The notes under the pieces are model-generated. The model did not search any database, was not told the DNA's origin, and saw only the letters and a list, made by a program, of their open reading frames with translations. The translations under genes and the position numbers were made by a program. Of a stretch of 64,000 nt of DNA, positions 20,940 to 32,553 are shown piece by piece. Within the stretch, counting starts at the first letter, position 1. Each line of letters begins with the position of its first letter. This stretch comes from Phytophthora hibernalis (taxonomy: Eukaryota > Oomycota > Peronosporomycetes > Peronosporales > Peronosporaceae), in the NCBI GenBank assembly GCA_012656075.1, contig JAAKBF010000221.1, positions 1,054,001 through 1,118,000 on the forward strand, read 5' to 3'.

Positions 20940-21800
20940 TCGCCGTCACGAAGTCGCCGTCCTCGGTTCTGGCTGGATATCGGGTCATAGTCCACCGACG
21001 TCACGTAGATCGTGTGCATCTTGGACGTGATACCGCAACGCCGGCTAACCCGTCATGGGGTGGGTCACCACCACGGGAGATGTGTGCACGCGGTCCTGGT
21101 ATCGGGACAACGACGTGCGGTACACAAGCGAGATATTCTTGAGACGCTCCACCGTCTCGTCGGACGGTGACGACATCAGGCGGCACGTGTCCGTGATCAA
21201 CGTGTTGCCGTGCCTGGGATTGTCCTCAGGCGGGGCAGCCTCCACACAGTGAAAACACATGAACACGGGCGCGTGCCCAGTTCCGTGAACTCGGGTGTCT
21301 TCTTCTTGAACCTGCCGTCGTAGTGGAACGACATGGTCTCGAACGTTTGTGCAGACAGTGCCGTGTCGCTCTCCGTCTTGATGTCGAAGATGTTGCCGAC
21401 CGCGAACGTCCCCTTGGACCACTGCAGCACGTCTCTTCAGTGCTCGGTGGCCGTCTCGAAATCGTCGTCCTGCTTGAAGCGGCACAGCGTCGCCACGCCG
21501 TACTTCTGCGAATGGCTTCTCGCAGAAAGTCCATGATGGAAGGCGCCGGTAACCCCTTAATGGGACGCGCATTGATGAACAGGTGTGCGCGGACGAGCTC
21601 GACGTGGATCGTGGCCCACTGCGCAATATCCTCGGCTGCGCATGCGGGTCGCTCGACGTATCCCCATTGACGGCCGTACTTATAGACCAGGGCGTACTTG
21701 TCCGTATCCACGTCTCTGAGGTCGATGGCGTGTACTGTGCCGTTGATGTCAGCAGGGTCCCCCTTCATCAACTTCATGAAGTAGTCCACTTCTTCATCAC
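20940..21800 (-). pseudogene. unrecognised decayed gene
   Basis: The minus strand reads in pieces: YFMKLMKGDPADINGTVHAI, YALVYKYGRQWGYVERPA and WATIHVELVRAHLFINARP (about 21790-21540). Then come LQWSKGTFAVGNIFDIKTES (about 21430) and SDETVERLKNISLVYRTSLS, ending at 21045. Frame changes occur near 21530, 21430 and 21240 and there is one stop. Composition and continuity say former protein; I do not recognise the family. The sequence upstream on the same strand is the low-complexity tract, which may have been its N-terminus. Confidence 0.5.
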
Positions 21801-22660
21801 CAGCTGCGCGCTCAGCGCACCAGCCACCAACATCACCGCAACCAGATTCGTCAGCACGGTCGGTTTAATTTCCGTAGCTTGAGCCTCGCCATTGCGGCCA
21901 ACATCGTCACCGCCTTCAGCTCCTGCAAGGCCTCCAACGCTGACACCGCCGACAGATCCGTCAATGCGGCCTGGTTCGGCAACACCGCTCAGGTTCAGCG
22001 CCGTCACCGTCATCGATACCAGCTTCTTCACCGCCGCCAACTCCAGCGCCGTCACTGCCGACAGCACCGACACCGCCGACAGCCTCGTCACGGTCGCCTG
22101 ATCCAGAGTCACCACTGCAGCCAGCATGGTCACCTCGACCAGCTACTGCGTCGCCACCGCGGTCAGCTCGTGCATGGCTGCCACCTTCGGCGTCGCAAGC
22201 ATCGTTACAGACGCCAACCCCAGCTTCGCAACTGCGGCAAGATTTTTGCCGCGGCCAGCTCCACCATCGCCGGACAGAGCATCAGCGTCACCACCGTCAG
22301 CTCCAACGTCATCACAGCGAACCATTATCGTCACCGCGACCTGCTACTGCGTCGCACCATCGATAGCATCGCACCATCAACTTCTCCGCGGTGGCGAGCT
22401 TCTTCACCGCCACCAGATCCAGCGTTGCCACTGCGACCAGATCCAGCGTTCCTACCGCGGTCATCTCCTGCATTATCACCGCCCGCAGCTCCTGCGACTG
22501 CCATTCCTTCGCCGTGGCTATCTCCATCATCCCAACCAGCTTCTCCTCCGCGAACATCTCCTGCGCTGCCGACCCGCTTCTTCCCCTCGGCCAGTCCTTC
22601 GCCGTCACTCCTTCATCTTCGTGCGACTCACCTCGCCCCCTTTTTCTCGACTGAAGGATT
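21800..22660 (-). repeat. low-complexity degenerate tandem tract
   Basis: A GC-rich tract of repeating short units such as CAGATCCAGCGTT, seen at least twice near 22424-22453. On the minus strand it reads as Ala/Val/Leu/Thr-rich text (GTLDLVAVATLDLVAVKKL). It may be the repeat-rich N-terminus of the decayed gene next to it. Repeat-unit boundaries are unclear. Confidence 0.45.
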
Positions 22661-23499
22661 GGTGTGAAAAACCACACTATCAATGTTACTCTAATGTTGC
22701 TGGAATGTACCGTTAAAAATCTGACATCCATGCGATTACCTACATGTATGTATTGTGTTTATAATATTTTCTCTGTCACACAGTGTGTGTGGAGAAAGAT
22801 GGTGCTCATCGGATGAGCACGCTCATCCACTTCCCGGCTCTCGCCACGGTGCTATTTTGCATTTTACGGTGATGGATGCTGGTTTCTTGGGTGATTTTGG
22901 TATTTTGTCATAAATGTGAATGGTGGTGTGTGTGTCTACATGTGTGGGTACGTCCTACCGTAGGACTCAGGAAGAACTGCCCACTTTTGTTTAAGCAAAA
23001 TATTCAATGGCAACAACTTATGGAATGCGCGACATATGCATGGATTGCTCCTTTGGTAATATCTAATAGCGAACTACTATCAATTTACTATAGCAGCTAG
23101 TAGTTTGGCGCGAAACTGAAAATGCTACTACTATATCTGTTATTATTTTCGTTTAAACCGAAATAGTAATAGTCAACTGCTATCTGATTACTAGAAGGAA
23201 ATCGAACGCAAAACTGGCGATCCCCTCTTCTAGACAACGCAGTCTCTTGTTCCATGGCGGTGAAGACGCACTCTGCAGGACTAAACTCCGTTTTGAATCA
23301 AGAAGGCTTGAATTGGGCGTGTACTGGATGCAGGGAGCGTCATTCGCGAGCGACATTGGTCGCACGAACGAGCGGATCGTCGAACAGGACGCATGAGGAA
23401 GTTCCACAGGCAGGGATAGCTGTTGAACTTGCCTTGAAAGCTTTTTATTCTGCGACGATTTGACTTGGCTGATGCTGGATCGCCATGGATGCGTCGTTG
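22661..23499. other. AT-rich spacer between relics
   Basis: No gene recognised. A stretch near 23085-23140 (CTACTACTATATCTGTTA) resembles one near 31015-31030 (CTACTACTATATCAGTTT) in the same orientation, possibly shared transposon edges. Confidence 0.35.
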
Positions 23500-23756
23500 T
23501 TTGAGGTCGAAGCGCTCTTTATACGTTGGTTTTGCGATTCGGGCAGTGCAGGGTTCCCGTCTATAGTGGCACTTGCGCGTGTTTAGCTGGGACGATCTCC
23601 CTCCAACGCGATTCAAGAGCGCGTCTTCTCAACGAGCGGGATTGTTATGAGCAACCTGTGTACGCGTACGGACAACCATCACGCGGAGATGCAGGAGATC
23701 CAGCGGATGGAGGTTGGCAGCACTGGCGGCGCGACTCGCTAGGATCACATTGATCT
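23500..23756 (+). pseudogene. hAT transposase C-terminal (dimerisation) fragment
   Basis: The plus strand near 23595-23740 reads SNAIQERVFSTSGIVMSNL followed by RTDNHHAEMQEIQ. This is the hAT C-terminal dimerisation signature (S..ER.FS..G). No upstream catalytic part is linked to it, so it is a fragment. Confidence 0.6.
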
Positions 23757-24219
23757 GGTCGCGCAGTTACCGGTACTGTTTTCTTTACATATCAAACAAA
23801 ATAAAAACGCGTTTCCGATGATTTGCACTAGCACTGTTTCGAGTACTAAGATAAAGTAAGCACGAAAGTATACGACATGTCTATATCGTTTAATTTGTTC
23901 TAACCATTTGTGTGTGTTTTTTTAAATGCAACCGTTCGACGCTCGCGATCCAATTCAAAACGACAGCAACGCGCACTGACGCGCCGTGCTTATCACTTGT
24001 GGGCTCCGCCCCCTCCTGTGAACCTCCGGCAAGACCAGAAGTACAGCCATGGTTCGACCAGGCCATACAAATCATGCCATTTACGATGAGCTCGAAGTGA
24101 TCGATCCTCACTTGAAGCGAGAGCTCCCTGACGTTTCCTGCCAAACCACGATCTACAAAGCTCAGCCAGACTGCCAGATGATGCGCCACATTTTGTACGA
24201 GTGCCTTTTCTCCCAGCCG

Positions 24220-24793
24220 AGAAGCGGATGGAATTGGAGGAATTTGACCGAGCCGCTAAACGACAAAAATTCGCCAAGCGCCAGAAGGAGCTGCCCAGCG
24301 TCGAAACCAAGCCGCTGGGTCTGCTCATCAACCTACCGTTATCAACTGCAGTGTCGTAGATGAAGACAAAGTCCTGCAGCTTGGGATGATCGCCATGATG
24401 TTCTACCTTGTCAATTGGTCCTTCAACTTGATCGAGTTACCGTCGACCCGCAAGGTTCTTCAGCTCTTGTACCCAGGCATGCCACTGCCCAACCAGCACC
24501 ATCTCGTCAATGAACTTTTGGTCATAGCCTATAACAGAGAAATGGAAATCGAAACCATAAAATTGTCGGGCAAGCGATATGTGGCTATTGCGATGGACGG
24601 ATGCTCCAATCCAAGAAGCCAAAGCATGATAAACTTCATGGTTCTCTCTTCGGGTATGCGTGCAATTCAATGGAGAACAGTTTGCACCGGAGACGCAGTC
24701 AAAATAGGAGAATATATTGCTGGCATCAACCGTGAGGTGATTGATGACATTGAGAGTAGATGTGAAGGTGTCAAGGTGGTTACAAAAACATGA
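24220..24793 (+). pseudogene. hAT-type transposase, DUF659 part
   Basis: The protein reads as a basic coil (MELEEFDRAAKRQKFAKRQK) then MIAMMFYLVNWSFNLIELPS, PGMPLPNQHHLVNELL and the DUF659 hallmark VAIAMDGCSNPRSQSMINF, ending KVVTKT. In hAT transposases this block precedes the catalytic region, which is absent. A frame change near 24355 separates the coil from the rest. It is a 5' piece of a different element from the C-terminal fragment upstream, because the order is reversed. Sequence from 24880 to 25070 is open (HEWDNFHVEQHLYGAAWWHP) but was not recognised. Confidence 0.6.
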
Positions 24794-25068
24794 AAACGGC
24801 TTGGCGAATACTGGCGGGTGATATGAAGTTGTCAACGACGACAATTTCGTGTTTCAGCGCATTTCAAGTCGTGGGAGTGCGTGGTAAGTACTGAGTTTGC
24901 ATGTTGTCGCGTGAAGAGGGCTCGTTTTCTAGCAATCAGTCATGAGTGGGATAACTTTCATGTTGAACAGCATCTTTATGGCGCGGCGTGGTGGCACCCC
25001 AATAAAATATCCGCCGAGATGCGGGCTGAGGTGTGGACTGAGCTGGTCAATGCTTCGGGTCTCCATCC

Positions 25069-26084
25069 TTAGCACATCATTCGTGCGAGGTGAGACAATC
25101 CTTGTGCTGTAAGCACGGGATAGTCCTCAAATGCGCTAGATAGCAATCGGCCGAGTAATTTGATTATCAGGCGGTCTGCACCAGCGTTGAAAAGTGCTGT
25201 TGCGTCGCCTATTCGGATTGAATGTGTCGAAAACCTGTCTGGATTTTGTTTAGGTCTTGATGCAGCGAGTTTGATCATTTGCGATACTTCACTTGCAGAA
25301 ATGCCTGTGTTGCGTCCTGTCGAAAGCGCTGGCATGTGGCTTTGTGTGCCGAGTGAATGCGCACCTCGGACGATCGACTGCGCAGCACGCATAGGGACAG
25401 AGAACTGAATCTCCCGAACGGCTATGAAATCGGCACTCTTCGCGCCGAACTGATTATTCTTTGCGCCCTGAAGCTTGATTACCACTGCATAAGCTTCGGC
25501 AGCACGAACACGTACACCGTGCCGGTTGAAGAACTTTAAATGTCCGAGCTTCAGGATGTAGCCATGTCGTTTCCGTCCGATAAAGATACTCAGATCTGCG
25601 AAGTAAAAAGAAGTAGGCAAGCAGGATGCCACCCCAAAGTAGTTGTCGCGCACCTGGGAGAAATTCATGCTGGCCGCAATAGCTTGTAGAAGCGGGGCCG
25701 AAATAGGCTGCTGCTTGATAACCGGATTCGTAAAGCGATGTATTCCTCGCAAAAGGATGGCGTGACTATCTGATACTCCAGGATCGTAGCCGGCGTTAGT
25801 CTTGTGAAACCAACGTACGGCACACAACTTAGAACAGATAGTTGAATATGTGTTGCCCTCGAGCTTCTTGTTACGGAAAATGCGCCAAGTTGCGCCGCAT
25901 TGCCATGGATATCTTCCTCACTCAGCCATTCCGGGAAAGCCATTGGCTTGTACCATTTGGACCAGTGGTTCCAGGCACGCTGGTACAGAGTTCTTGAAGT
26001 ACTTGCGAGGGACCCCGAGCGCAGTAAAGCTTCCATAGCTTCCAAGGATCTCTGCAATCGGCCGGGATCGGTACCTGTGACCAC
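25069..26084 (-). pseudogene. tyrosine recombinase (integrase) of the DIRS-type element
   Basis: The N-terminal core-binding part reads STSRTLYQRAWNHWSKWYKP (about 26000) and continues in a shifted frame from 25827 (MCAVRWFHKTNAGYDPGVSD). The catalytic part has the Arg-containing region GVRVRAAEAYAVVIKLQGAK. It then has the HxxR box FSTHSIRIGDATALFNAGAD and LIIKLLGRLLSSAFEDYPVL, carrying the presumed nucleophilic Tyr. It would integrate a circular DNA copy without target duplication. One frameshift lies near 25750. Confidence 0.75.
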
Positions 26085-26235
26085 AACAATGATAGATTAG
26101 CGAACCGCGATGCAAGTTGCGGCGACTGCCACACCCGACTTCCCGCATCCGCCATCACATTTTCCTTCCCGGGATATGACTTGCCGGCGCATAAAATTCG
26201 TGTTGCACTTCGAGAAGGCTAAGCAGACGCAGCAA

Positions 26236-27277
26236 TTATTGTGCTAGCGGGTTTCGACACGAACGTCGTTTGTTCCAGGCAACCGCTGACTGATTGTCTA
26301 TCCAACAGCGGATGTGACTGGTGTTTTCACGGAGGCGGCCTGCCCAGTAGCGTCCCCATACCAAAGCAGCGAATACACTGCTCATTAGCTCCTGGACGTT
26401 GATTCCGTAGTTAGATGACCCGGATCTGTTGAATTCTTCAATTCTGACCCGCTCAGAATTGGTGAAGCGAACTTGAAGATATTCTTTCCAAGCAGGAAAG
26501 AGAGCGCAAAGGCCGAAATCACTGGCATCCATGTAAATGTTGAAATCGACAGGCTGAATGTCGACGAATCGCACCAGGGGCACCGCGTTAAAGCTCCCAA
26601 TCAATATGATCAACTTGAACCACCGCAGATCTTAGCGAGCGTCATCCGTGATACGAATTGGAAATGATCGGCTAGGGACACGGGCCAAGTCAGCTAACCG
26701 TTGGAAAAAGGGATGGCTGGGCGAATACAAGTAATGACATGGCGCAAACTTCCCATCAGCTTGCGCAGCTGCCGGCTCGTGGTAAACCCGTGTGATATCA
26801 TCAGGTCAATTCGGCGTGATGCTTTGAGTATCTTTTCGACCGGCAGTGATAGGGTAGACGAGGATAGGTCCCATATTAAACCCAATGCCTTGCCGCGCGT
26901 GAACCATCCAGTAAATTTTTCTGCATTCATCGCCTCGGGTCCGAGTACCGCAGTCATTGTGCGGCGTAGCGATACGTTAGATTCTGCAAGGCGTGACCCT
27001 ATGTCGGGCTCAATACAATTGTGATCATCGCACCATGCTTTAGAATCAAAAGGATCTGCCGTCTCGTGAGGTTGCCGAGGCCACCGAGGTGAACATTCAT
27101 CGTAAATATGTTTGATAGCCCCCCTGCAATCCAATATTGTCGCGGGGAATCACTCCAACCAAATGACATGTCAATGATCAGAACGTCAAGCTCCTTGATC
27201 ACACCAGCGAATCGACCGACGTGGTTGGCGTGAATGGGTATGTTCCGAAAAGCGCCGGCGACGTCACCGGAGGCCAT
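26236..27277 (-). pseudogene. reverse transcriptase and RNase H of the DIRS-type element
   Basis: The reverse transcriptase palm begins ASGDVAGAFRNIPIHANHVG (27277 down), with the first catalytic Asp. It continues in another frame with KAWCDDHNCIEPDIGSRLAE, where the DD pair of the active site sits in a CDDH context. LPVEKILKASRRIDLMISHG and RQLRKLMGSLRHVITCIRPA are typical DIRS/Ngaro thumb text. RNase H follows from 26613 with FNIYMDASDFGLCALFPAWK, NVQELMSSVFAALVWG and WIDNQSAVAW, giving the Asp-Glu-Asp set. Frame changes near 27130 and 26650 break the polyprotein. Confidence 0.75.
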
Positions 27278-27599
27278 TTTAGCCTGATTTGGGAACTGGT
27301 GTTGAACGTGTAGGATTCATCGGGCCAGAATTGCTGCACCATCATAGCCGACGTTGATTTCGGAAGAGTCTACCGTGAAGTCATTCACCGAGTTTCCGTC
27401 AGGGTAGGATAGGTCATGAATTGTCCGCGCGTCGATCGAAAGGGGTGAATCACCTTTTGGAGCTGCTCCAAATGGGCTGCACGTGATATCTGAGAGATCT
27501 CCAAGCAGGCCAGCGTCTAGGATGAAGTACTAACCATTGTCTTGACCTTTTCGTAAGCTCTTAATCACGGTGTTAAGATCTTCGTAGAGTGATCCGTGA

Positions 27600-28906
27600 T
27601 TTGGTGGAGGCGCTAATTATGGTGGAAATTCACCGCTCCAAACTGGGATGACGCCATGCCGGACTATTGTCTCCCACCGGCTTCGGTAACGATACGAAGT
27701 CCAACCCGGCATGTGATCTGGTATCACCAGAGCCTTATTTGGCCTCGAGTCGCATGATGTTTCACCACGAATAAGGCGCACGAAATCGGGCAGTGGCATT
27801 CGGGTTCGGCCCAAAAATCGCTGTAGGCGGCTTGCTTATTCTGGTCAAGGACGTGAACTACCCGACCATCAGCCGAATTTGATTTGGGGTATTCCGTGGG
27901 TGGTCGAATTCCAACGCGGGTCAATGCTGCAGATATCTCCTGGGTGATGAGGTCGCGATGATGACAGAGGAGCTTCTTCTGCACCGCTAAAGTCGACCGA
28001 AAACACGCCTCAACTACAGTTATGTAGACTTGCAAAGCATGTTGACTAGGATCGCCGTCTACCTGGAGAGAACCGTCCATGTAAGAGGCACCTGATGTTG
28101 CATTCTTGGTATGGCGACCTATTATGGTTGAACAGGCTACCGAAACTGTGGGTATGGGCAAGTCGCCCCCACCTCCGAGAAGGAGGTTCCAAATCTTGAG
28201 CAACCGCCTTCCCCAGGTTCGGCGATGAGAACAGGGGTTCATGTGAAGTCACGGGAATGGACATCGAGTCCGCGCCCCCGACAGGTCGTAATAAAATGTT
28301 AATATCCGCACAACCGCCTTCCTTGGAGACTTTTGTGAGCACTCCAACTGGATTGGGGGCTACGGATGTAGAAATAATATTCACTGCAGCCACACCTGAA
28401 GAACTGGTTCCGCTGCCAGCACCCGCTTTGCACTGAAGTCTCCGTACGTCGCATGACCCAGTTCTGGGTGATAGAACTGTAGTGTGCATCGGGGCCTCCG
28501 GTGGATCAGGGCGACACGAGGTGCACAGTGGTGACGAATAATTTAAGTGCCCCTCGCCGCCGCATCTTCACGCGTCTTCATCAGCAGAAATGTTGGCGAA
28601 AGATGGTGCGAGACCACCGAAGCGCTCGACGATAAAGTCGATCACCGATTGTCGAAGCTTGTTTGGTCTGAAGTGTGATCGATAGGAGAGAGTACACCCT
28701 CCATAGCGTCCACAGCAACCTTCTTTAGAGATGTGGCGCATGCACAAGCGCTCACCTTTTGACGTATGAAGTGCTTTAACAATCGATGCTGGGACTGGTT
28801 GTCGCTGGGGCGTGTCTGCAGTAAGGGCATTACCGGAGGCGGGGGCTCGCCGAGAGGCAGTTAGAGCCGCATCATTTGTCGACCGTGATGATCGTGTGAG
28901 CGCCAC
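27600..28906 (-). pseudogene. linker region and small Cys/His protein of the DIRS-type element
   Basis: The 112-residue protein 28906-28568 contains RLCMRHISKEGCCGRYGGCT followed by a His, a plausible zinc-binding module as in Gag tails. Downstream (28489-27617) are open pieces in changing frames: VKEGGCADINILLRPVGG-type text, ILTQEISAALTRVGIRPPTE and MPLPDFVRLIRGETSCDSRP. These should be the protease/RT leader but show no diagnostic motif. Confidence 0.5.
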
Positions 28907-28965
28907 TGCGGCATCGAGCTGTGATCGTGTAATAGCTTGTAGAACGCCGACAAAGCTGGGGTCTG

Positions 28966-30608
28966 TCAGCGAAAACGTAGAGCAGACCTGAGTTGCCGCG
29001 CGCTGGCGAGATGACTCCGGAAAATTTCCAATCGATCGTCGATCCAGAAGACAAGTTCTTGGGCATCACTGGCGGTGTGTGTGACTCCTTCGGATGCAAC
29101 TTCCAGGATAAAGGTACGAATTTGAACCAGAAACGTTGCAACGAATGGCTTGTACGCCGTGTTCACCGCCTTGGTAAGGCAATCGATCGCACTGATGACT
29201 GAATTGATGCCCTCAGGAGCCACGCACTTGGGTATTGAGGTCTTTCCTTTGAGGTTAGACATGTCATGAGACCGAGCTGCTTTCCGACGCGCCTTTGCTG
29301 TCACCATGGTGAAGTGCATCAGCGAGAGTCCAAGAAAACCGAAATCCCAGGAGTAAAATCCACGTCCAATGGCCGGATGGGGCAGGAAGGGGAAGTCCTT
29401 CTGCTGAATCTGTAGCATATCCATAAACCGTTGAGCACTGATTCCTTCGAACTTACCGTTAACCAGCTGAGTGTGTACGAGCCGCTGGGTATCTGTAGGT
29501 CGAAAACTTGATTTGGACTCGCTAGCCCTAGTAACCAGGTCACTGTTGCTCGTCAGTCCGCGCGATATTTTCTTGAACGAGATGAGCTGGTCGATGTCGT
29601 TCGCAAGGGCTGAGTTAAGTCCTACCGAATCCTTGAGTGCAAGAAGTCGCGCGAGTTCGGCATCGCCTGATGCGAAGCCAAACTCGTCCCGCTTGCGCTT
29701 TCCTGATGATGAATGAGTGTTAGGTAGTTGATGTGCCGCATCCGCCGCCTCAGCATCATCCTCCACGTCCGAACAGCTCAGCTGGTCCATCGAGTATGGT
29801 ACGCCGGCTGGAATGCCAGGCGGTGCTGGAGTGAGCTCTGCGAATCCTGAAGAGGAAGCTGTCGATGGCACAGCTGCCGGGTTGGCGATATCCTCTACGA
29901 GGGAGGAGCCAAGTTGGACGGACTGTGGAACGCGGCGACGACCGTGTCGATAGTACACGAAATCAAGAATGTGTTTGATACTGACCGTTGTCACGGCGAT
30001 ATTCTCCATGTCGAAGAGAGGGACACGGGTCGATTCGTCGAGTGCAGGACACCCTAGCGACTGCAAAACCAACTCCGACCGCCGTGTTGACCGACGGCCG
30101 ATGCCATTAAAGTAACTGTGTGCCATCTCGTGGAGTGAAGCCATTTCACGAGGCATCACAAGCCGCTCGATGAAAGCACGGCCTAAGCGCATACGTCTCA
30201 GGCTCTAACACTGCAAATGAGCTCTCGTCAAAAGTGATATCGGTGTTCTCCCCGCTGAAGGCGAGATGAAGAAGCCCCGTGCTGGCTGTTTCGTGCCAAG
30301 AATAGCCTACCACGAGTCCGTAGTCCCAGCGCCTTGGATCCCCTGTCTGAACGCGGGCAACGCAGATGCAGCACCCCATATACGTCCCGATACCACTGAC
30401 GGCTTCCGCCTCGGTTACTGCTCGCGCCTCGACTTCCGATCGTTCTCGAGCGTGCGACGTTTAGTCGTGGTCCTCCCATGCGCCCGCTTTTAACGCGCAC
30501 AACTTGAATGGACTGGGCTTGGGCGTCGTCTTGGACAGCCTTCCCGCACACGTAGCCCGTCGTGGACAGAGAAGAGGGCTTGGAGTAGGCAAACGTCGTT
30601 GTAGCCAT
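28966..30608 (-). pseudogene. gag-like protein of the DIRS-type element
   Basis: Starts at ATG 30608 (MATTTFAYSKPSSLSTTGYV). Frame changes near 30470 and 30190 lead into a 408-residue open stretch (30192-28966). It contains WDYGLVVGYSWHETASTGLL, an Asp/Glu-rich linker (CSDVEDDAEAADAAHQL), the basic KRKRDEF and a helical C-terminal half (AQRFMDMLQIQQKDFPFLPH). No zinc knuckle lies within it; the Cys-rich protein downstream may serve. Function is inferred from position. Confidence 0.55.
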
Positions 30609-31279
30609 CGTGTAACTTGAGACACAAATGAAGTGATCGTGGGGTTCTTGTTCGCACTTGGTGAGTAGGTGAGGAGGCAGGTGCGACGCTTAAGCTAGCT
30701 ACAGGAAAACTAGAAGTGAGCTACGAGGACCACCTCCTTCCTGATCGGGAAAACGAAGGGTTTCCGTTTCGCTTTATGAAACTCCTGCGGGGTCTCATAC
30801 GCGACGGAAACCACCACATTTTCGATTTAGGGTATTTCCGTAATTAAATATTCTTTTTGACTGGCTGGAGAGTTTTGGGCACTGCACGAAACAGTCCTAG
30901 TTTTCACCGTCGCAAACGCTCATATCCCGATTACAGTGTGTGTTTGAGAGGGTTTTATGCGTTTGCGATGCTTTGCTGAATGGTGGTCGACTATTAAAAT
31001 ATTACTAGTATAGAACTACTACTATATCAGTTTAGCTGGAAGAAACTAGTAGTAGTAGTACACTAACGTATAATACCGAAGAGAGTGCGCTTGAATAGAG
31101 TGCGCACTTAGTAAGGTTCGAGAATTTTCGAGATATGTCTTAAGGCTGTGTGGAATACGTTCGAATTCACTAACCAGCGCAGCAGAACACAACCGAATTC
31201 AGTCCACTCAGCAGGTCTGTCAACCATTCGTTTGGCACGGTGCGATTCTTGAATTAACCTTATCAGTTTTCATTTTCCC
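30609..31279. other. spacer between DIRS-type element and pogo-like relic
   Basis: No gene recognised. It probably contains the upstream terminal repeat of the DIRS-type element, which I could not match to the other side. Confidence 0.35.
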
Positions 31280-32306
31280 ATGCCGCCTCAACGCAAGCGT
31301 GTCGAGATCAGTCTCAAGCAGCAAGCTATCGACTGGATTGAAGTCGAAGGTGGTGGCGTGCCTTCGCGTGATGAGCCACACTTCCACTGACTTGGTTAGA
31401 CGGTTTCCGCGTCAGCGTTTCGCAGGTGGTGGCACGATCGAGAACAGATCCGTGCTGAATGCGGTTCTCGGTGCCGTATTGTCGGTGGTAGTAGGAAGCC
31501 TCTTCTCGGTGCAGTTGATGACGCATTGGTTGACCAGCTCTACGACAAGCGAATTCAAAAAAAAAAAGTTACCCGAGAATGGATTCCTTTAACGGCTATC
31601 CAGCCCTTTCAAGCAAGTCGCACGGAGGAAGAGCATGAAGCCGACACCATTCGGTTTGTGGCCTCCGATCCATGGGTGCAGGGTTTCATGACCGCAACAT
31701 TCTGACACTACGCAAACGTACGAACCTGACGATGCTCAGCGACGAAGTGGGGGTGAAAAGAGCTGTTTCTTACATGACGTACCTAAGCCCTTGATGAACC
31801 TCGAACGGACCATTATGATGGACGAGACGGCCGTCTATTTTGAAGACGGGCGAACCCACAAGGTTGATGAGATTGGGGCCCGTCACGTTGTCATCCGCTC
31901 CACGGGGTTCTCGTCCATGCGCATCACAACCGCCCTTGCGATGGCGGCTTCTGGCAAAAAGTTGCCGGTGCGTCTTTTTGGAAACGTAAGGCGGAGGGGT
32001 CTATTGAACATGTTGGAGGGTGGTGTGTTGCGTATCAAGAACGGGCGTGAGTGGACCAGACATGTCTTGTCAATTGGCTCGACTGGTAGTTGCTAAAGCT
32101 GCTGGACAATACGTTGTCTGGGACCCCATGAGAGCTCATATCGGCAAGGTGGTCAAGCATCGATGCGTCGAGAAGGACATCAAGACGGCGATAATCCCTG
32201 GCATCTTGACAAGCGGGAGATGTGTGGATCTACAAGTCGTTCAAGGACAATCTCTCCAAGATCATTAATGAGTGGAAGCACCCTGAGAAGGTTCGCTACA
32301 CTAAAT
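31280..32306 (+). pseudogene. pogo/Tigger-like DDE transposase relic
   Basis: It starts at ATG 31280 with a basic helix-turn-helix leader (MPPQRKRVEISLKQQAIDWI). It breaks near 31370 and continues with KKKVTREWIPLTAIQPFQAS. The catalytic core reads MMDETAVYFEDGRTHKVDEI (first Asp), YVVWDPMRAHIGKVVKHRCV (second Asp) and AIIPGILTSGRCVDLQ, the place of the conserved P-G-x-T..QPLD box, with the Asp kept. It ends FKDNLSKIINEWKHPEKVRY. Stops and frame shifts near 31390, 31700, 31795, 32095 and 32215 show decay. The family is Tc1/mariner-pogo (DDE_1), cut-and-paste at TA. Confidence 0.7.
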
Positions 32307-32553
32307 GAGGGAATTCACGATCCCCAGAGGTTGATCTCGTAGCGTGGCGGTTAGGCTTGGTTTGCAGCTAGTGTTGATGAAAACTAATCTTGATCAAATC
32401 GGTGTCCTTCGGGTGCTATTTAATTTTGAGTTACTTCTGAGCAAACCTGTTCTGATCGAAAAATAAATAAACGCTGCTTTCGAAGGTACCAACGATTCTT
32501 TTTAAATTATGTTGAATGCTCAATAATTCAATGTTTAATGTAGGTATAGAAAC

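Larger units (their letters stand above)
25069..30608 (-). mobile_element. tyrosine-recombinase retrotransposon (DIRS/Ngaro type)
   Basis: On the minus strand the order is gag-like protein (30608-28966), small Cys-containing protein (28906-28568), reverse transcriptase and RNase H (about 28490-26236), then tyrosine recombinase (26084-25069). A recombinase instead of a DDE integrase defines the DIRS order. No methyltransferase domain, which DIRS1-like members often carry, was seen; that favours the Ngaro-like type. I could not define inverted or split direct terminal repeats. Several frame breaks exist, so this copy is probably inactive. Confidence 0.8.

Noticed and set aside
22870..31080. CTACTACTATATC words near 23.1 and 31.0 kb as ends of one large element
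   Set aside because: Short, same orientation and in AT-rich DNA; not enough to define terminal repeats.
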